From the NCBI RefSeq assembly GCF_042676085.1, contig NZ_JBHTKH010000005.1, forward strand, positions 248,001-312,000: a stretch of DNA of 64,000 bases, written 5' to 3'. Position 1 is the first letter of the stretch. Each line of letters opens with the position of its first letter. The notes beneath the pieces were generated by a model. That model was not told where the DNA came from, did no database searches, and saw nothing but the letters and a program-made list of their open reading frames with translations. Source of the stretch: Terrabacter terrigena (GTDB lineage Bacteria > Actinomycetota > Actinomycetes > Actinomycetales > Dermatophilaceae). Made by a program: the position numbers and the translations under genes. Positions 35,334 through 43,612 of the stretch are shown here, in pieces.

Positions 35334-36332
35334 TCAGGGCCGGGCCTCGTCGGAGCGCACCGCGACGAGCCCAGCGACGATGAGGGCCCCCCCGAGCAGC
35401 TGCACCGGCGTCGGGAGCTCGGCGAGCACGAGCCAGGCGAAGAGCACCGCGAAGAGCACCTCGGTCAGGGCGACGAACGAGGCGACCTTGGCCCCCAGCA
35501 TCCGCACCGCCGCGATGCCGGTGACGTAGGCGAACGCGGCCGCGACCAGGGCGATGACGAGCACGGGCACCCACCACGGGACGACGACGCCGCCGAGCGG
35601 CACCCGCGACGCGCCCCGGGTCATGTCGAGCACGCCGGCCACGGCGGCGAGCCAGAGCGAGGCCGCCCCCACGGCCAGACCGCCGCCGGCGAGCGCGAGC
35701 GGCGGCACGTCGTCGTCCACGTGGTCGGCCAGCAGGAAGTAGAGGACGAGGCACACGGCCGCACCGAGGCCCCAGAAGACCCCGACGAGGTTGACGCTCG
35801 CGCCACCCAGGACGTCGAGCACGAGCAGCAGCCCGGCGACCGCGAGCGCGACGCCGGCGAGCGTCAGCCGCCGCGGCGCCTGGCGGTGGCGCAGCCAGAG
35901 CCAGCCGACGATGAGCACCGGCGCGAGGTACTCGAGGAGCAGGGCCACACCCACGGAGAGGTGGGTCACGGCGTTGAAGTAGGCGAGCTGGCACCCCGCC
36001 ACACCGGTCAGGCCGTAGCCGACGACGACCCACGCGTTCCGGCGCAGTGCGGGCCACCGGCCGCGCAGCGACCAGAGGGCTGGGGCGAGCAGCACGAGGG
36101 CGGCGAGGGTGATGCGCAGGGTGACGACGGCACCGGGCGACCAGCCGCCGACGAGCAGGGACTTGCCGAAGGCACCCGAGGTGGCGAAGGCCGCGGCCGA
36201 GACGAGGGCCACCCCGAGGCCCAGCAGCGGGTGGCGGGAGTGGCCGGCGTGGTCGCTGCCGTGGGACTCGGCGTCGTCGACCCTCGCCGGCTCGCCGACG
36301 GCCGGTCCGGTGACGACAACGCGTTCGGTCAT
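35334..36332 (-). CDS. EamA-family (DMT) membrane transporter
   Basis: A 332-residue protein of the drug/metabolite transporter superfamily with ten hydrophobic segments in two EamA repeats: the first starts LLGLGVALVSAAAFATSGAFGKSLL, the second LVGVFWGLGAAVCLVLYFLLA. The segment GLTGVAGCQLAYFNAVTHLSVGVALLLEYLAPVLIV is a typical EamA signature. It probably exports small metabolites or amino acids; the substrate is unknown. Start ATG 36332 has GCGAGG upstream. It is divergent from a CGNR regulator, which may control it. Confidence 0.85.
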   Translation of the reverse strand: MTERVVVTGPAVGEPARVDDAESHGSDHAGHSRHPLLGLGVALVSAAAFATSGAFGKSLLVGGWSPGAVVTLRITLAALVLLAPALWSLRGRWPALRRNAWVVVGYGLTGVAGCQLAYFNAVTHLSVGVALLLEYLAPVLIVGWLWLRHRQAPRRLTLAGVALAVAGLLLVLDVLGGASVNLVGVFWGLGAAVCLVLYFLLADHVDDDVPPLALAGGGLAVGAASLWLAAVAGVLDMTRGASRVPLGGVVVPWWVPVLVIALVAAAFAYVTGIAAVRMLGAKVASFVALTEVLFAVLFAWLVLAELPTPVQLLGGALIVAGLVAVRSDEARP

Positions 36333-36434
36333 GACAGCCTCGCTCGATTCCGCCGACGCCCGACCCTTCGTCGATGTCAGCACCCAAAAGACTTACACTC
36401 ATGACGGTATCGACGCCTCGCGTCAGGAGTCAAC

Positions 36435-36995
36435 ATGCTGTTCACCCATGACACCGAAGCTGCCCTCGTGGGCGCCGCAGCCCTCGTCAACACGATGCCC
36501 GGCGTGCTGCCCGGCGACCACGCCCCCGACACCCTGACGACCCTCGACGAGCTGGCCGCCCTCTACGCCGAGCACGGCTGGACCGGCCGCTTCGACCACG
36601 ACAGCGCCGAGCTGGAGGGTGTGCGCGAGCTGCGCCCCCGGCTGCGCGGCTTCTGGGAGCTCGACGAGGCCGGGGTGGTCGCGCTCGTCAACGACCTGCT
36701 CGCCGAGGCCAGGGCGACACCGCAGCTCGTCGACCACGACGACGTCGGCTGGCACATCCACGCGACCCCTGCCGACGCGCCGCTCCCCCAGCGGATGGCG
36801 GTCGAGGCCGCCATCGCCGTCATCGACGTCGTGCGCGCAGGCGAGCTGACCCGGTTGCGGGTCTGCGAGGCCGCGGACTGCGACGACGTCGTCGTCGACC
36901 TCTCACGCAACCGGTCCCGGCGCTTCTGCGAGGGCGGTTGCGCCGCAAGGGCGCACACGGCTGCCTACCGCGCCCGGCAGGCAGCGCGAGCCTGA
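36435..36995 (+). CDS. CGNR zinc-finger transcriptional regulator
   Basis: A 186-residue protein of the ABATE/CGNR family. The N-terminal domain (AALVGAAALVNTMPGVLPGDHAPDTLTTLDELAALYAEHGW) precedes the zinc finger RVCEAADCDDVVVDLSRNRSRRFCEGGCAARAHTAAYRAR, where Cys spacing is C-x4-C...C-x3-C. The usual CGNR tetrad reads CAAR here, a variant still followed by the basic AYRARQ helix. Such proteins regulate stress or efflux genes. Its position divergent from the EamA transporter, with only 102 bases between, makes that gene the likely target. Confidence 0.82.
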   Translation: MLFTHDTEAALVGAAALVNTMPGVLPGDHAPDTLTTLDELAALYAEHGWTGRFDHDSAELEGVRELRPRLRGFWELDEAGVVALVNDLLAEARATPQLVDHDDVGWHIHATPADAPLPQRMAVEAAIAVIDVVRAGELTRLRVCEAADCDDVVVDLSRNRSRRFCEGGCAARAHTAAYRARQAARA

Positions 36996-37005
36996 GCGCA
37001 CGCGA

Positions 37006-37046
37006 AGGCCGTATGCCGCCGGGCGGGCCACGGCGGCATACGGCCT
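37006..37046. terminator. Perfect 15-bp stem hairpin between convergent CGNR and prs genes
   Basis: AGGCCGTATGCCGCC (37006-37020) and GGCGGCATACGGCCT (37032-37046) pair exactly around an 11-base loop. Both arms contain the GTATGCC heptamer. Likely bidirectional terminator. Confidence 0.75.
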
Positions 37047-37074
37047 CGGTCTGTTGCTGGTGTGAGCCGGCGGC

Positions 37075-38055
37075 TCAGGCCTTGCCGTCGAAGAGGCTCG
37101 TGACCGAACCGTCCTCGAAGACCTCCTTGATGGCCATCGAGACGAGCGGCGCGATCGAGAGCACCTCGAGCTTGTCGAAGCGGCGGTCGTCGGGGATCGG
37201 CAGCGTGTTCGTGACGATGACCTCGTCGACCTTGCAGGCCTTGAGGCGGTCGACGGCCGGTCCGCTGAGGATCGCGTGGGTGGCCGCGATGATGACGGAC
37301 GCGGCGCCCTGGTCCATGAGCGCGTCGGCGGCCTTGGTGATGGTGCCGGCGGTGTCGATCATGTCGTCGACGAGCACGCAGACGCGGCCCTTGATCTCAC
37401 CGACGACACGGTTGGCGACGACCTCGTTGGGCCGGTTGATGTCGCGGGTCTTGTGGATGAAGGCCAGCGGGGCCCCACCGAGGCGCGAGCTCCAGTCCTC
37501 GGCGACCTTGATGCGGCCGGCATCGGGCGAGACGACCGCGAGGTCGAGGTGGCCGTACTTCTCCGCGACGTACTTGGCGAGGATCGGCATGGCCATGAGG
37601 TGGTCGACGGGACCGTCGAAGAAGCCCTGGATCTGCGCCGTGTGCAGGTCGATGGCCATGAGCCGGTTGGCACCGGCCGTCTTGAAGAGGTCGGCCATGA
37701 GGCGGGCCGAGATCGGCTCGCGGCCGCGGTGCTTCTTGTCCTGGCGGGCGTAGCCGTAGAACGGCAGCACGACCGTGATGCGCTTGGCCGACGCCCGCTT
37801 GAGGGCGTCGATCATGATGAGCTGCTCCATGATCCACTCGTTGATCGGAGCGGTGTGGCTCTGGATGACGAAGGCGTCGGAGCCGCGCACCGACTCCTCG
37901 TAGCGCACGTAGATCTCGCCGTTGGCGAAGTCGTAGGCCGACGTCGGCACGAGCTCGGTGCCGAGCTCCTTGGCGACCTCCTGCGCGAGCAGCGGGTGGG
38001 CCCGGCCCGAGAAGACCATGAGGTGCTTCTCGGTCGTCTTGTTGATGCCGCTCAT
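37075..38055 (-). CDS. prs: Ribose-phosphate pyrophosphokinase
   Basis: Makes PRPP from ribose 5-phosphate and ATP for nucleotide, histidine and tryptophan synthesis. The 326 residues are a standard class I enzyme: FSGRAHPLLAQEVAKELG, YARQDKKHRGREPISARLMADL, the metal/PRPP signature DLHTAQIQGFFDGPVDHL, and the PRPP loop VCVLVDDMIDTAGTI. The ATG overlaps the glmU stop (ATGA). glmU-prs is a conserved operon in Gram-positive bacteria. Confidence 0.97.
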   Translation of the reverse strand: MSGINKTTEKHLMVFSGRAHPLLAQEVAKELGTELVPTSAYDFANGEIYVRYEESVRGSDAFVIQSHTAPINEWIMEQLIMIDALKRASAKRITVVLPFYGYARQDKKHRGREPISARLMADLFKTAGANRLMAIDLHTAQIQGFFDGPVDHLMAMPILAKYVAEKYGHLDLAVVSPDAGRIKVAEDWSSRLGGAPLAFIHKTRDINRPNEVVANRVVGEIKGRVCVLVDDMIDTAGTITKAADALMDQGAASVIIAATHAILSGPAVDRLKACKVDEVIVTNTLPIPDDRRFDKLEVLSIAPLVSMAIKEVFEDGSVTSLFDGKA

Positions 38056-39719
38056 CGCTGGGCGTCCTTCGTCTCGGTGGTGCTGTCGATGGCACTGTCA
38101 GCCGCGCTGTCGCCGGCGTGCCGGGAGAGCCGGTCGTTCGGGGAGACCGCGCCGGGCTCGCTCGCCAGGGCCGCCTCCGCTTCGGCCGCCGCCTCGGCGT
38201 CGCCGCGCGCCTCGGCCCGGGCCCGCGCGCGCGCGTCGGCCTGGGCGCCGGTCCGGGCGTCGCCGGTCCGGGCGTCGCCGGTCTGGGCGTCGCCGGCCAG
38301 AGCGGCCTGGGCCGCCTCGTCGGTCTTCGTGCCGGCGCGGCGGCGCGCCACCCAGCCGTCGATGTTGCGCTGCTGCGCCCGCGTCACGGCGAGCTGCCCG
38401 GGAGCGACGTCGCTCACCACGGCCGAACCGGCCGCGACGTAGGCGCCGTCACCGATGTGGCGCGGGGCGACCACGACCGAGTTGCTGCCGACGAAGCTGT
38501 GGGCCCCGACGTTCGTGTGGCCCTTGGTCACGCCGTCGTAGTTGGCGAAGATCGTGCCGGCACCGATGTTGGCGCCCTCCCCGATCGTCGCGTCGCCGCA
38601 GTAGGTCAGGTGCGGCACCTTGGCGCCGTCACCGATGACGGCGTTCTTCGTCTCGACGAAGCCGCCGATCTTGCCCTTGGCCCCGAGCCGGGTGCCCGGC
38701 CGCAGGTAGGAGAAGGGACCGACGGTGGCCCCGGGCCCGATCTCGGCGAGCTCGGCCTGCGTGCGCACGACGCTGGCGCCGTCGCCGACCTCGACGTCGG
38801 TGAGGGTGGTGTCGGGGCCGATGACGCAGTCGCGGCCGATGGTGGTGGCGCCGTGGATCTGGGTGTTCGGCCGCACGACGGTGTCGGGTCCGATCGTCAC
38901 GTCGGCGTCGATCCACGTCGTGGCGGGGTCGATGACGATGGCGCCGTCGCGCATCGCCTGCTCGACGGTCCGCCGGTTGAGCTCGGCGCCGAGACGGGCC
39001 AGCTGCACCTTGTCGTTGACGCCCTCGGTCTGCCACAGGTCGGCGACGAGGTGGGCCCGCACGGCGAGGCCGCGACCGCGGGCGATCGCGATGACGTCGG
39101 TGAGGTACTTCTCGCCCTGCGCGTTGTCGGTGCCGACCTCGGCGAGCGCCTCGCGCAGGACCGCCACGTCGAACGCGTACAGCCCGCTGTTGACCTCGCG
39201 GATCGCGCGCTGCTCCTCGTCGGCGTCCTTCTGCTCGACGATCGCCGCCACGGCGCCCGTCTCGTCGCGCAGCACGCGACCGTAGCCGGTCGGGTCGTCG
39301 AGCGTCGCAGTGATGACGGTGACCGCGCTGCCCGACGCGTGGTGGGCGGCGACGAGACCTTCGAGGGTCTCGCTCGTCAGGAGCGGCACGTCGCCGTAGG
39401 TCACGACCACCGTGCCGGACAGGTCGGCCGGAAGGGCCTCGAGCGCACACTCGACGGCGCGGCCGGTGCCCTTGACGTCGTCCTGGTCGGCGACGACCGC
39501 GTCCGGGTCCACCTGGCTCACGTGCTCGGCGACCCGGTCGCGTTCGTGGCGCACGACGACGGCGAGGTGGTGGGGGCTGGTGCCCCGCGCCGCCCGGATC
39601 GCGTGAGCCACCAGACTGCGGCCCCCGATCGTGTGGAGGACCTTCGGGGTCGTGGACTTCATGCGTGTGCCCTCACCGGCGGCGAGGACGATCACGGCGG
39701 TCGGCCGTAGATCGCTCAC
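38052..39719 (-). CDS. glmU: Bifunctional GlmU (UDP-GlcNAc synthesis) with extended C-terminal tail
   Basis: GlmU acetylates glucosamine-1-phosphate and joins it to UTP, supplying UDP-GlcNAc for the cell wall. The uridylyltransferase domain has VLAAGEGTRMKSTTPKVLH and TYGDVPLLTSETL; the acetyltransferase left-handed beta helix has FSYLRPGTRLGAKGKIGGFVETKNA and TYCGDATIGEGANIGAGTIFANYDGVTKG. Of 555 residues, about 85 at the end (after RRRAGTKTDEAAQAALAG) are a low-complexity Asp/Ala/Arg/Thr tail with TGDAR repeats, longer than usual. GTG 39719 is favoured: AAGGAG lies 9 bases upstream. Confidence 0.95.
   Translation of the reverse strand: MSDLRPTAVIVLAAGEGTRMKSTTPKVLHTIGGRSLVAHAIRAARGTSPHHLAVVVRHERDRVAEHVSQVDPDAVVADQDDVKGTGRAVECALEALPADLSGTVVVTYGDVPLLTSETLEGLVAAHHASGSAVTVITATLDDPTGYGRVLRDETGAVAAIVEQKDADEEQRAIREVNSGLYAFDVAVLREALAEVGTDNAQGEKYLTDVIAIARGRGLAVRAHLVADLWQTEGVNDKVQLARLGAELNRRTVEQAMRDGAIVIDPATTWIDADVTIGPDTVVRPNTQIHGATTIGRDCVIGPDTTLTDVEVGDGASVVRTQAELAEIGPGATVGPFSYLRPGTRLGAKGKIGGFVETKNAVIGDGAKVPHLTYCGDATIGEGANIGAGTIFANYDGVTKGHTNVGAHSFVGSNSVVVAPRHIGDGAYVAAGSAVVSDVAPGQLAVTRAQQRNIDGWVARRRAGTKTDEAAQAALAGDAQTGDARTGDARTGAQADARARARAEARGDAEAAAEAEAALASEPGAVSPNDRLSRHAGDSAADSAIDSTTETKDAQR
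38250..38294 (-). repeat. 15-bp tandem repeat, three copies, in glmU tail
   Basis: GGTCCGGGCGTCGCC occurs twice exactly and a third time with one change (38280-38294). It is in frame and encodes the GDARTGDAR-type residues of the C-terminal tail. Copy-number change would shorten or lengthen the tail by 5 residues. Confidence 0.85.
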
Positions 39720-39968
39720 AGGGCGCAGCTCCTTCATGGATCGGCGTGCACTCGGGCGCGGACGACCCCGGTCATCGCCTGACCCGGGTGCGCCGCCCGC
39801 CATGCTACTCGCGGGGCCGGGCCGCGCCGCAGGCCCGTGCGCAGGCCGTGACCCCGCTCACAACCGGCACCGTCTGCCGGCTCCGCGTGCGTATGCCGTC
39901 GCCGCGCTCCGCGTGGTTCCAGCCGCTGCCGCGCGGGCGGGCCTGAGTCACCACGAGTCGATGCGCCG

Positions 39969-40095
39969 GCTGCGCTTCGCACTGGCGTTGCTCCCCGGGC
40001 AGGGCACCGTCGCTCGTGCCTCGCCCCTCCCGACTCCTCACGGAGAGCACGTCAGCGCTCGCTGCGCTTCGCGCTGGCGTTGCTCCCCGGGCAGG
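39969..40095. repeat. 35-bp direct repeat overlapping the 3' end of tRNA-Gln
   Basis: Copies at 39969-40003 and 40061-40095 match in 34 of 35 positions. The right copy ends with the last 13 bases of tRNA-Gln (on the minus strand). The repeat begins GCTGCGCTTCGC and ends CTCCCCGGGCAGG. The two are 92 bases apart. The stretch 39720-40082 otherwise holds no gene; it is the glmU leader plus this duplicated tRNA end. Confidence 0.85.
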
Positions 40096-40161
40096 AGTCG
40101 AACCTGCGTCGCTTGTCCTGATTCAAAGTCAGGCGGGCCCTGCCGGCAGACCAACCGGGGA
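40083..40161 (-). tRNA. tRNA-Gln (anticodon TTG)
   Basis: On the minus strand, acceptor TCCCCGG pairs with CCGGGGA and the discriminator is G73, as expected for Gln. The anticodon stem CCTGA/TCAGG encloses CTTTGAA (anticodon TTG). The T arm is GCAGG-TTCGACT-CCTGC. The D region (GGTC...GGCC) is loose, with T rather than A at position 14, and the variable region is nine bases, making 79 bases in total. No CCA encoded. A real but divergent tRNA is more likely than a pseudogene, because every stem of the acceptor, anticodon and T arms is intact. Confidence 0.7.
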
Positions 40162-40237
40162 TCGTCGTCGCGGACGTGCACAGGCTAGTGCAGTGCCGCA
40201 CCCGCACGCCGCGGCACTCGCCCCCGACGTACCGGGC

Positions 40238-42589
40238 TCAGGATCCGACCGGGGTGACGCCGCTCGCCGCGGGGTCGGCGGGCGTCGGGGCGCCCGGTGA
40301 CGGGGTGGTCGGCGCCGAACCCAGCACCTGCGCGTCCACGGCGGGCGGCGCGGAGTCGGGCTGGGCGACGGGAGGTTGGACGGCGGACGTGTCGACCGGG
40401 GGCGCGGGCTGGACGTTCTCTGCCGCAGCGGACGAGGCGGCCGTGTTCGACGCGGCGGCGCTCGTCGCGGTGTCGGTCGCAGCGGCCGAGCCCGACGGGG
40501 CAGGGTCTGCAGCGGGCGTGGGTTCGGCCGGGGCCGGCGGGGTCGCTCCGGGGTCGGCCGGGGTCGGGTCGGCCGGCACCGGGGTGACGGCCGGTGCGGG
40601 AGGCTGGTCGGCGGCGGGGTCGCTTGCAGCGCCCGGGTCGGCAGCGCCGGCACCAGGGTCGGGTGCCGTGGCGCCGGGATCGACGGACGCGGGGCTGGCG
40701 CTGGGAGGGTAGGGAGTCGAGTCGGCTTGGGCAGGAGGCTGGTCCGCCGGGGCCGGGGTGTCTGCGGCGGCAGGCGCCGGCGAGGGCGAGACCGGTGCCG
40801 CGGGCGCCGCGGCGGCGGCCGCTGCCGGTGGAGCCGCCGGAGCGGGGTCGACCGCTGCCGGCGCAGGGGCCGGGGCCGCCGGTGCCGGGTCGACGACCGC
40901 AGGAGCAGGGCCGGCGGCTGCCGGCGAGGTCGGCGCGACGGCAGCCGGAGCCGCAGGTGCGCTGGACGCGGCCGCAGCGTCGGCGCCGACGCTGGGCAGC
41001 ACGGCCAGCACGAGCACGTCGGTCGGACTGGTGCCGGGCGCTGCGGCCGTGGTGGACGGAGTCGTCTGGGCCGCGCTGCCGACCAGGACGACCTGGGCGG
41101 CAGGAGTGCCGATGTTCTGGGTGACGGCCGGGACCACGGTGATCCCGAGCCCGACCATGAGACCCGCCATCGCCGTGGCGATGGGCGGCCCGAGGGTCGT
41201 GCCGGCCAGCAGGGACCCACCCGCGAGGGCGACGGCGGGCGCGGTCACGGCCGCGCCGGACACCAGGGCGCTCGTACCGACGACTCCGGCGGCGATGGGA
41301 GCGGCGATCACGGTGCCGCCCCCGGCACCGGCCGAGACGGCCGTGCCGGCGGCGAGCGAGGTCGCACCGAAGGAGGCCGCACCGAAGGAGGCCGCGCCGC
41401 CGGAGGCGACGACGCCCGTGGCCGCTCCGGCTGCGGTGGTGGTGGTCACGACGGCTCCGGTCGCGGAGGCGCCGACGGCAGTGGCGCCGGCAGCACCGGA
41501 TGCCGCGCTCCCGGCGATCCCGCCGACCGTGGCGCCGGTGGCGGAGACACCGCCGGTGGCCCCCGCGACGGTCGTGCCTGCCGCGGTCGCGCCGGCCGCG
41601 GTGGTTCCGGCCAGCGTGGTTCCGGCCGCGCCGCCGGCGACGGTCGTGCCGGCAGCGGCTCCGGCTGCCGAAGTGCCTGCCGCAGCACCGGCCGCGGTCG
41701 ATCCAGCGGCGGTCGAACCGATGAGGCCGGCCATCGCGCCGTGCTGCAGGGTGCCGGCCATCGCGGCACCGGCAGCGAGCACGATCGGACCGGTGAGCAC
41801 GCCGAAGCCCTCGTAGACGCGGCGGAGCTCGACGGCGATGCCCGCCTCGCGGGAGCAGTGGGCGAGGTGCGCCTCGGCCCGCGCGCGCTGGCGCGCCGTG
41901 AGGCGGCCGCGGACGTGACCGCCCAGGTGGTCGAGGGTCCAGCGGCACTCGGGCGCGCCGCACACGGGCACGCGCCGCTGCACCCACACGTCGAGGTAGC
42001 GGGCTCGCAGCTCGTCACGGGCGCGCATCGCCCTGGCGCTGACGACGTTGGCGGAGACCCCGAGGAGCGGGGCGACGACGCGCGGTGGCTCGCCCTCGAC
42101 CATGGTGTGCCAGAGCAGCTGGCGGTCGCTCTCGCTCAGCTGCCGGAAGGCGGACCGGACGAGGTCGGTGTCGACACCTTCGGCGCCGAGCGCGGACAGG
42201 TGCGAGTCGGCGGCCGGGATGCGGTCGAGGTCGCTGCCGGGCGTCGGCACGAGACTCATGTCGCTGCGGATCGCGTCGACGCCGACGGTGCGCACCGTCG
42301 CGGTGAAGTACGCGCGGAAGTTCTCGGACGGGCCGTTGCCCTCGCGGATGAGGCGGAACATGCGGGCGGATGCCTCGGCCACGAGGTCCTCGGCCGACAC
42401 GCGGCCGCGGAAGCGGGTGGCCACGCCGTAGGCCGCCGGGAGGTTGCGCTGCCAGAGCGCCGCGAAGGCACTGTCGTCTCCGAGCCGGGCCCGCGAGAGC
42501 AGGACCGCATCACTCTCGTCGAGCGCATCGGCGCTGGGCCGCGCCGCGGCCGTGGACTCCGTCTGGGGTCCGATCGTGTGGGCTGACAC
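40238..42589 (-). CDS. ECF-type sigma factor fused to zinc-finger, membrane and long Ala/Gly/Pro-rich tail (first paralogue)
   Basis: A 783-residue fusion. Residues 36-108 are sigma region 2 (FAALWQRNLPAAYGVATRF; AEDLVAEASARMFRLI), 140-200 region 4 (LSESDRQLLWHTMVEGEPPRVVAPLLGVSANVVSARAMRARDELR). Residues 210-245 resemble an anti-sigma zinc finger (C210, C215, H241, C245), but the second Cys of the usual CxxC is Glu. A hydrophobic segment (263-281) follows, then about 200 residues of AGTT-rich, Ala/Gly/Thr repeats with more hydrophobic stretches, and a Pro/Ala-rich tail of about 200 residues. This suggests a self-inhibited, membrane-tethered sigma factor. GTG 42589 is chosen for its GGAG-type ribosome site. 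Confidence 0.8.
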   Translation of the reverse strand: MSAHTIGPQTESTAAARPSADALDESDAVLLSRARLGDDSAFAALWQRNLPAAYGVATRFRGRVSAEDLVAEASARMFRLIREGNGPSENFRAYFTATVRTVGVDAIRSDMSLVPTPGSDLDRIPAADSHLSALGAEGVDTDLVRSAFRQLSESDRQLLWHTMVEGEPPRVVAPLLGVSANVVSARAMRARDELRARYLDVWVQRRVPVCGAPECRWTLDHLGGHVRGRLTARQRARAEAHLAHCSREAGIAVELRRVYEGFGVLTGPIVLAAGAAMAGTLQHGAMAGLIGSTAAGSTAAGAAAGTSAAGAAAGTTVAGGAAGTTLAGTTAAGATAAGTTVAGATGGVSATGATVGGIAGSAASGAAGATAVGASATGAVVTTTTAAGAATGVVASGGAASFGAASFGATSLAAGTAVSAGAGGGTVIAAPIAAGVVGTSALVSGAAVTAPAVALAGGSLLAGTTLGPPIATAMAGLMVGLGITVVPAVTQNIGTPAAQVVLVGSAAQTTPSTTAAAPGTSPTDVLVLAVLPSVGADAAAASSAPAAPAAVAPTSPAAAGPAPAVVDPAPAAPAPAPAAVDPAPAAPPAAAAAAAPAAPVSPSPAPAAADTPAPADQPPAQADSTPYPPSASPASVDPGATAPDPGAGAADPGAASDPAADQPPAPAVTPVPADPTPADPGATPPAPAEPTPAADPAPSGSAAATDTATSAAASNTAASSAAAENVQPAPPVDTSAVQPPVAQPDSAPPAVDAQVLGSAPTTPSPGAPTPADPAASGVTPVGS

Positions 42590-42636
42590 CTGAGGGGGCT
42601 CCTCCCGCGAGGAATAACCTCCAGTGTGGAGCACCG

Positions 42637-42680
42637 ACGTCGTCCATGTGAGTCGTTTCCGGGGAACAGTCCAGTTCCCG
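42637..42680 (-). promoter_or_regulatory. Candidate ECF promoter and palindrome upstream of first sigma fusion
   Basis: On the minus strand GGAAAC (42661-42656) is followed after 15 bases by CGTC (42640-42637), the spacing of GGAAC/CGTC ECF promoters, 48 bases before the GTG. Immediately upstream, GGGAACAGTCCAGTTCCC (42663-42680) is a near-complete palindrome with GGGAAC/GTTCCC arms. The 316-base gap 42590-42905 is shared with the divergent TetR gene, so the palindrome may be its operator. Confidence 0.5.
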
Positions 42681-42905
42681 GCACGCGGCGGTGAGGTCGA
42701 TCGCGGCCCTCCCCGGGTTTGCGTCGCGATCGACCTCACCGGCGGTCTCGCCCGGCCGTGGTCCCCCCAGTGCCTCGGCTCCTCCGCCAACTCCCTGCCG
42801 AACACAAAGACGGAGCGCGCGCGGTTTCATGACGAGATTTCGAAAAAAGTTCTGACGGGCCCGGCCTTGGCACGAGCCGCGGACTCCGGACTGCACAATG
42901 GCGAC

Positions 42906-43562
42906 GTGACCCCAGACCGCGCCGAAAGAGCCGACCGGTCCCGCCCGCGCGCCCGCATGACGGGCCCGGAACGCCGTGAGCAGCTCATCACCGTCGGGCG
43001 AAAACTCTTCGCGGACAAGGGTTTCGAGGCCACCTCGGTCGAGGAGGTCGCCTCGCGGGCCAACGTGTCCAAGCCCGTCGTGTACGAGCACTTCGGCGGC
43101 AAGGAGGGGCTGTACGCCGTCGTGGTCGACCGCGAGATCCAAGCGCTCATGGGCGGCATCAGCGCCGCGCTCGAGGAGCCCGAAGGGGCTCGGGTCCTGC
43201 TCGAGCGCGCCACTCTCGCGCTGCTCGACTACATCGAGTCCGACCCCGACGGCTTCCGCATCCTCGTGCGCGACTCCCCTCCCGGCCAGGCGACCGGCTC
43301 GTTCGCGAGCGTCCTCGGCGACGTCGCGGCGCAGGTGGAGCACCTGCTCGCGGCCGAGTTCAAGCAGCGGGGCCTCGAGCCGAAGTCGGCCCCGATCCAC
43401 GCGCAGATGCTCGTGGGCATGGTCGCACTGACCGGCCAGTGGTGGCTCGACAGCCGCAAGTTCAAGAAGGACCAGGTGGCGGCACACCTGGTGAACCTCG
43501 CCTGGAACGGCCTCTCCGGTCTCGACCCGAAGCCGCGCCTCGTGACGCTCCCGCACCGCTGA
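42906..43562 (+). CDS. TetR-family transcriptional regulator
   Basis: A 218-residue TetR-type repressor. The DNA-binding part is RREQLITVGRKLFADKGFEATSVEEVASRANVSKPVVYEHFGGKEGLYAVVVDREI, a very typical helix-turn-helix. The C-terminal domain is all-helical (LLDYIESDPDGFRILVRDSPP; QMLVGMVALTGQWWLDSRKF). The start could be GTG 42906 or ATG 42957; neither has a clear ribosome site, so a leaderless message is possible. It lies between the two sigma-fusion genes, divergent from the first and convergent with the second. Ligand unknown. Confidence 0.88.
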   Translation: MTPDRAERADRSRPRARMTGPERREQLITVGRKLFADKGFEATSVEEVASRANVSKPVVYEHFGGKEGLYAVVVDREIQALMGGISAALEEPEGARVLLERATLALLDYIESDPDGFRILVRDSPPGQATGSFASVLGDVAAQVEHLLAAEFKQRGLEPKSAPIHAQMLVGMVALTGQWWLDSRKFKKDQVAAHLVNLAWNGLSGLDPKPRLVTLPHR

Positions 43563-43612
43563 CGGCCGGTCGCCGGGCGACCGCTCACGCCAGTGGGACC
43601 CGTTCCCGCGGG

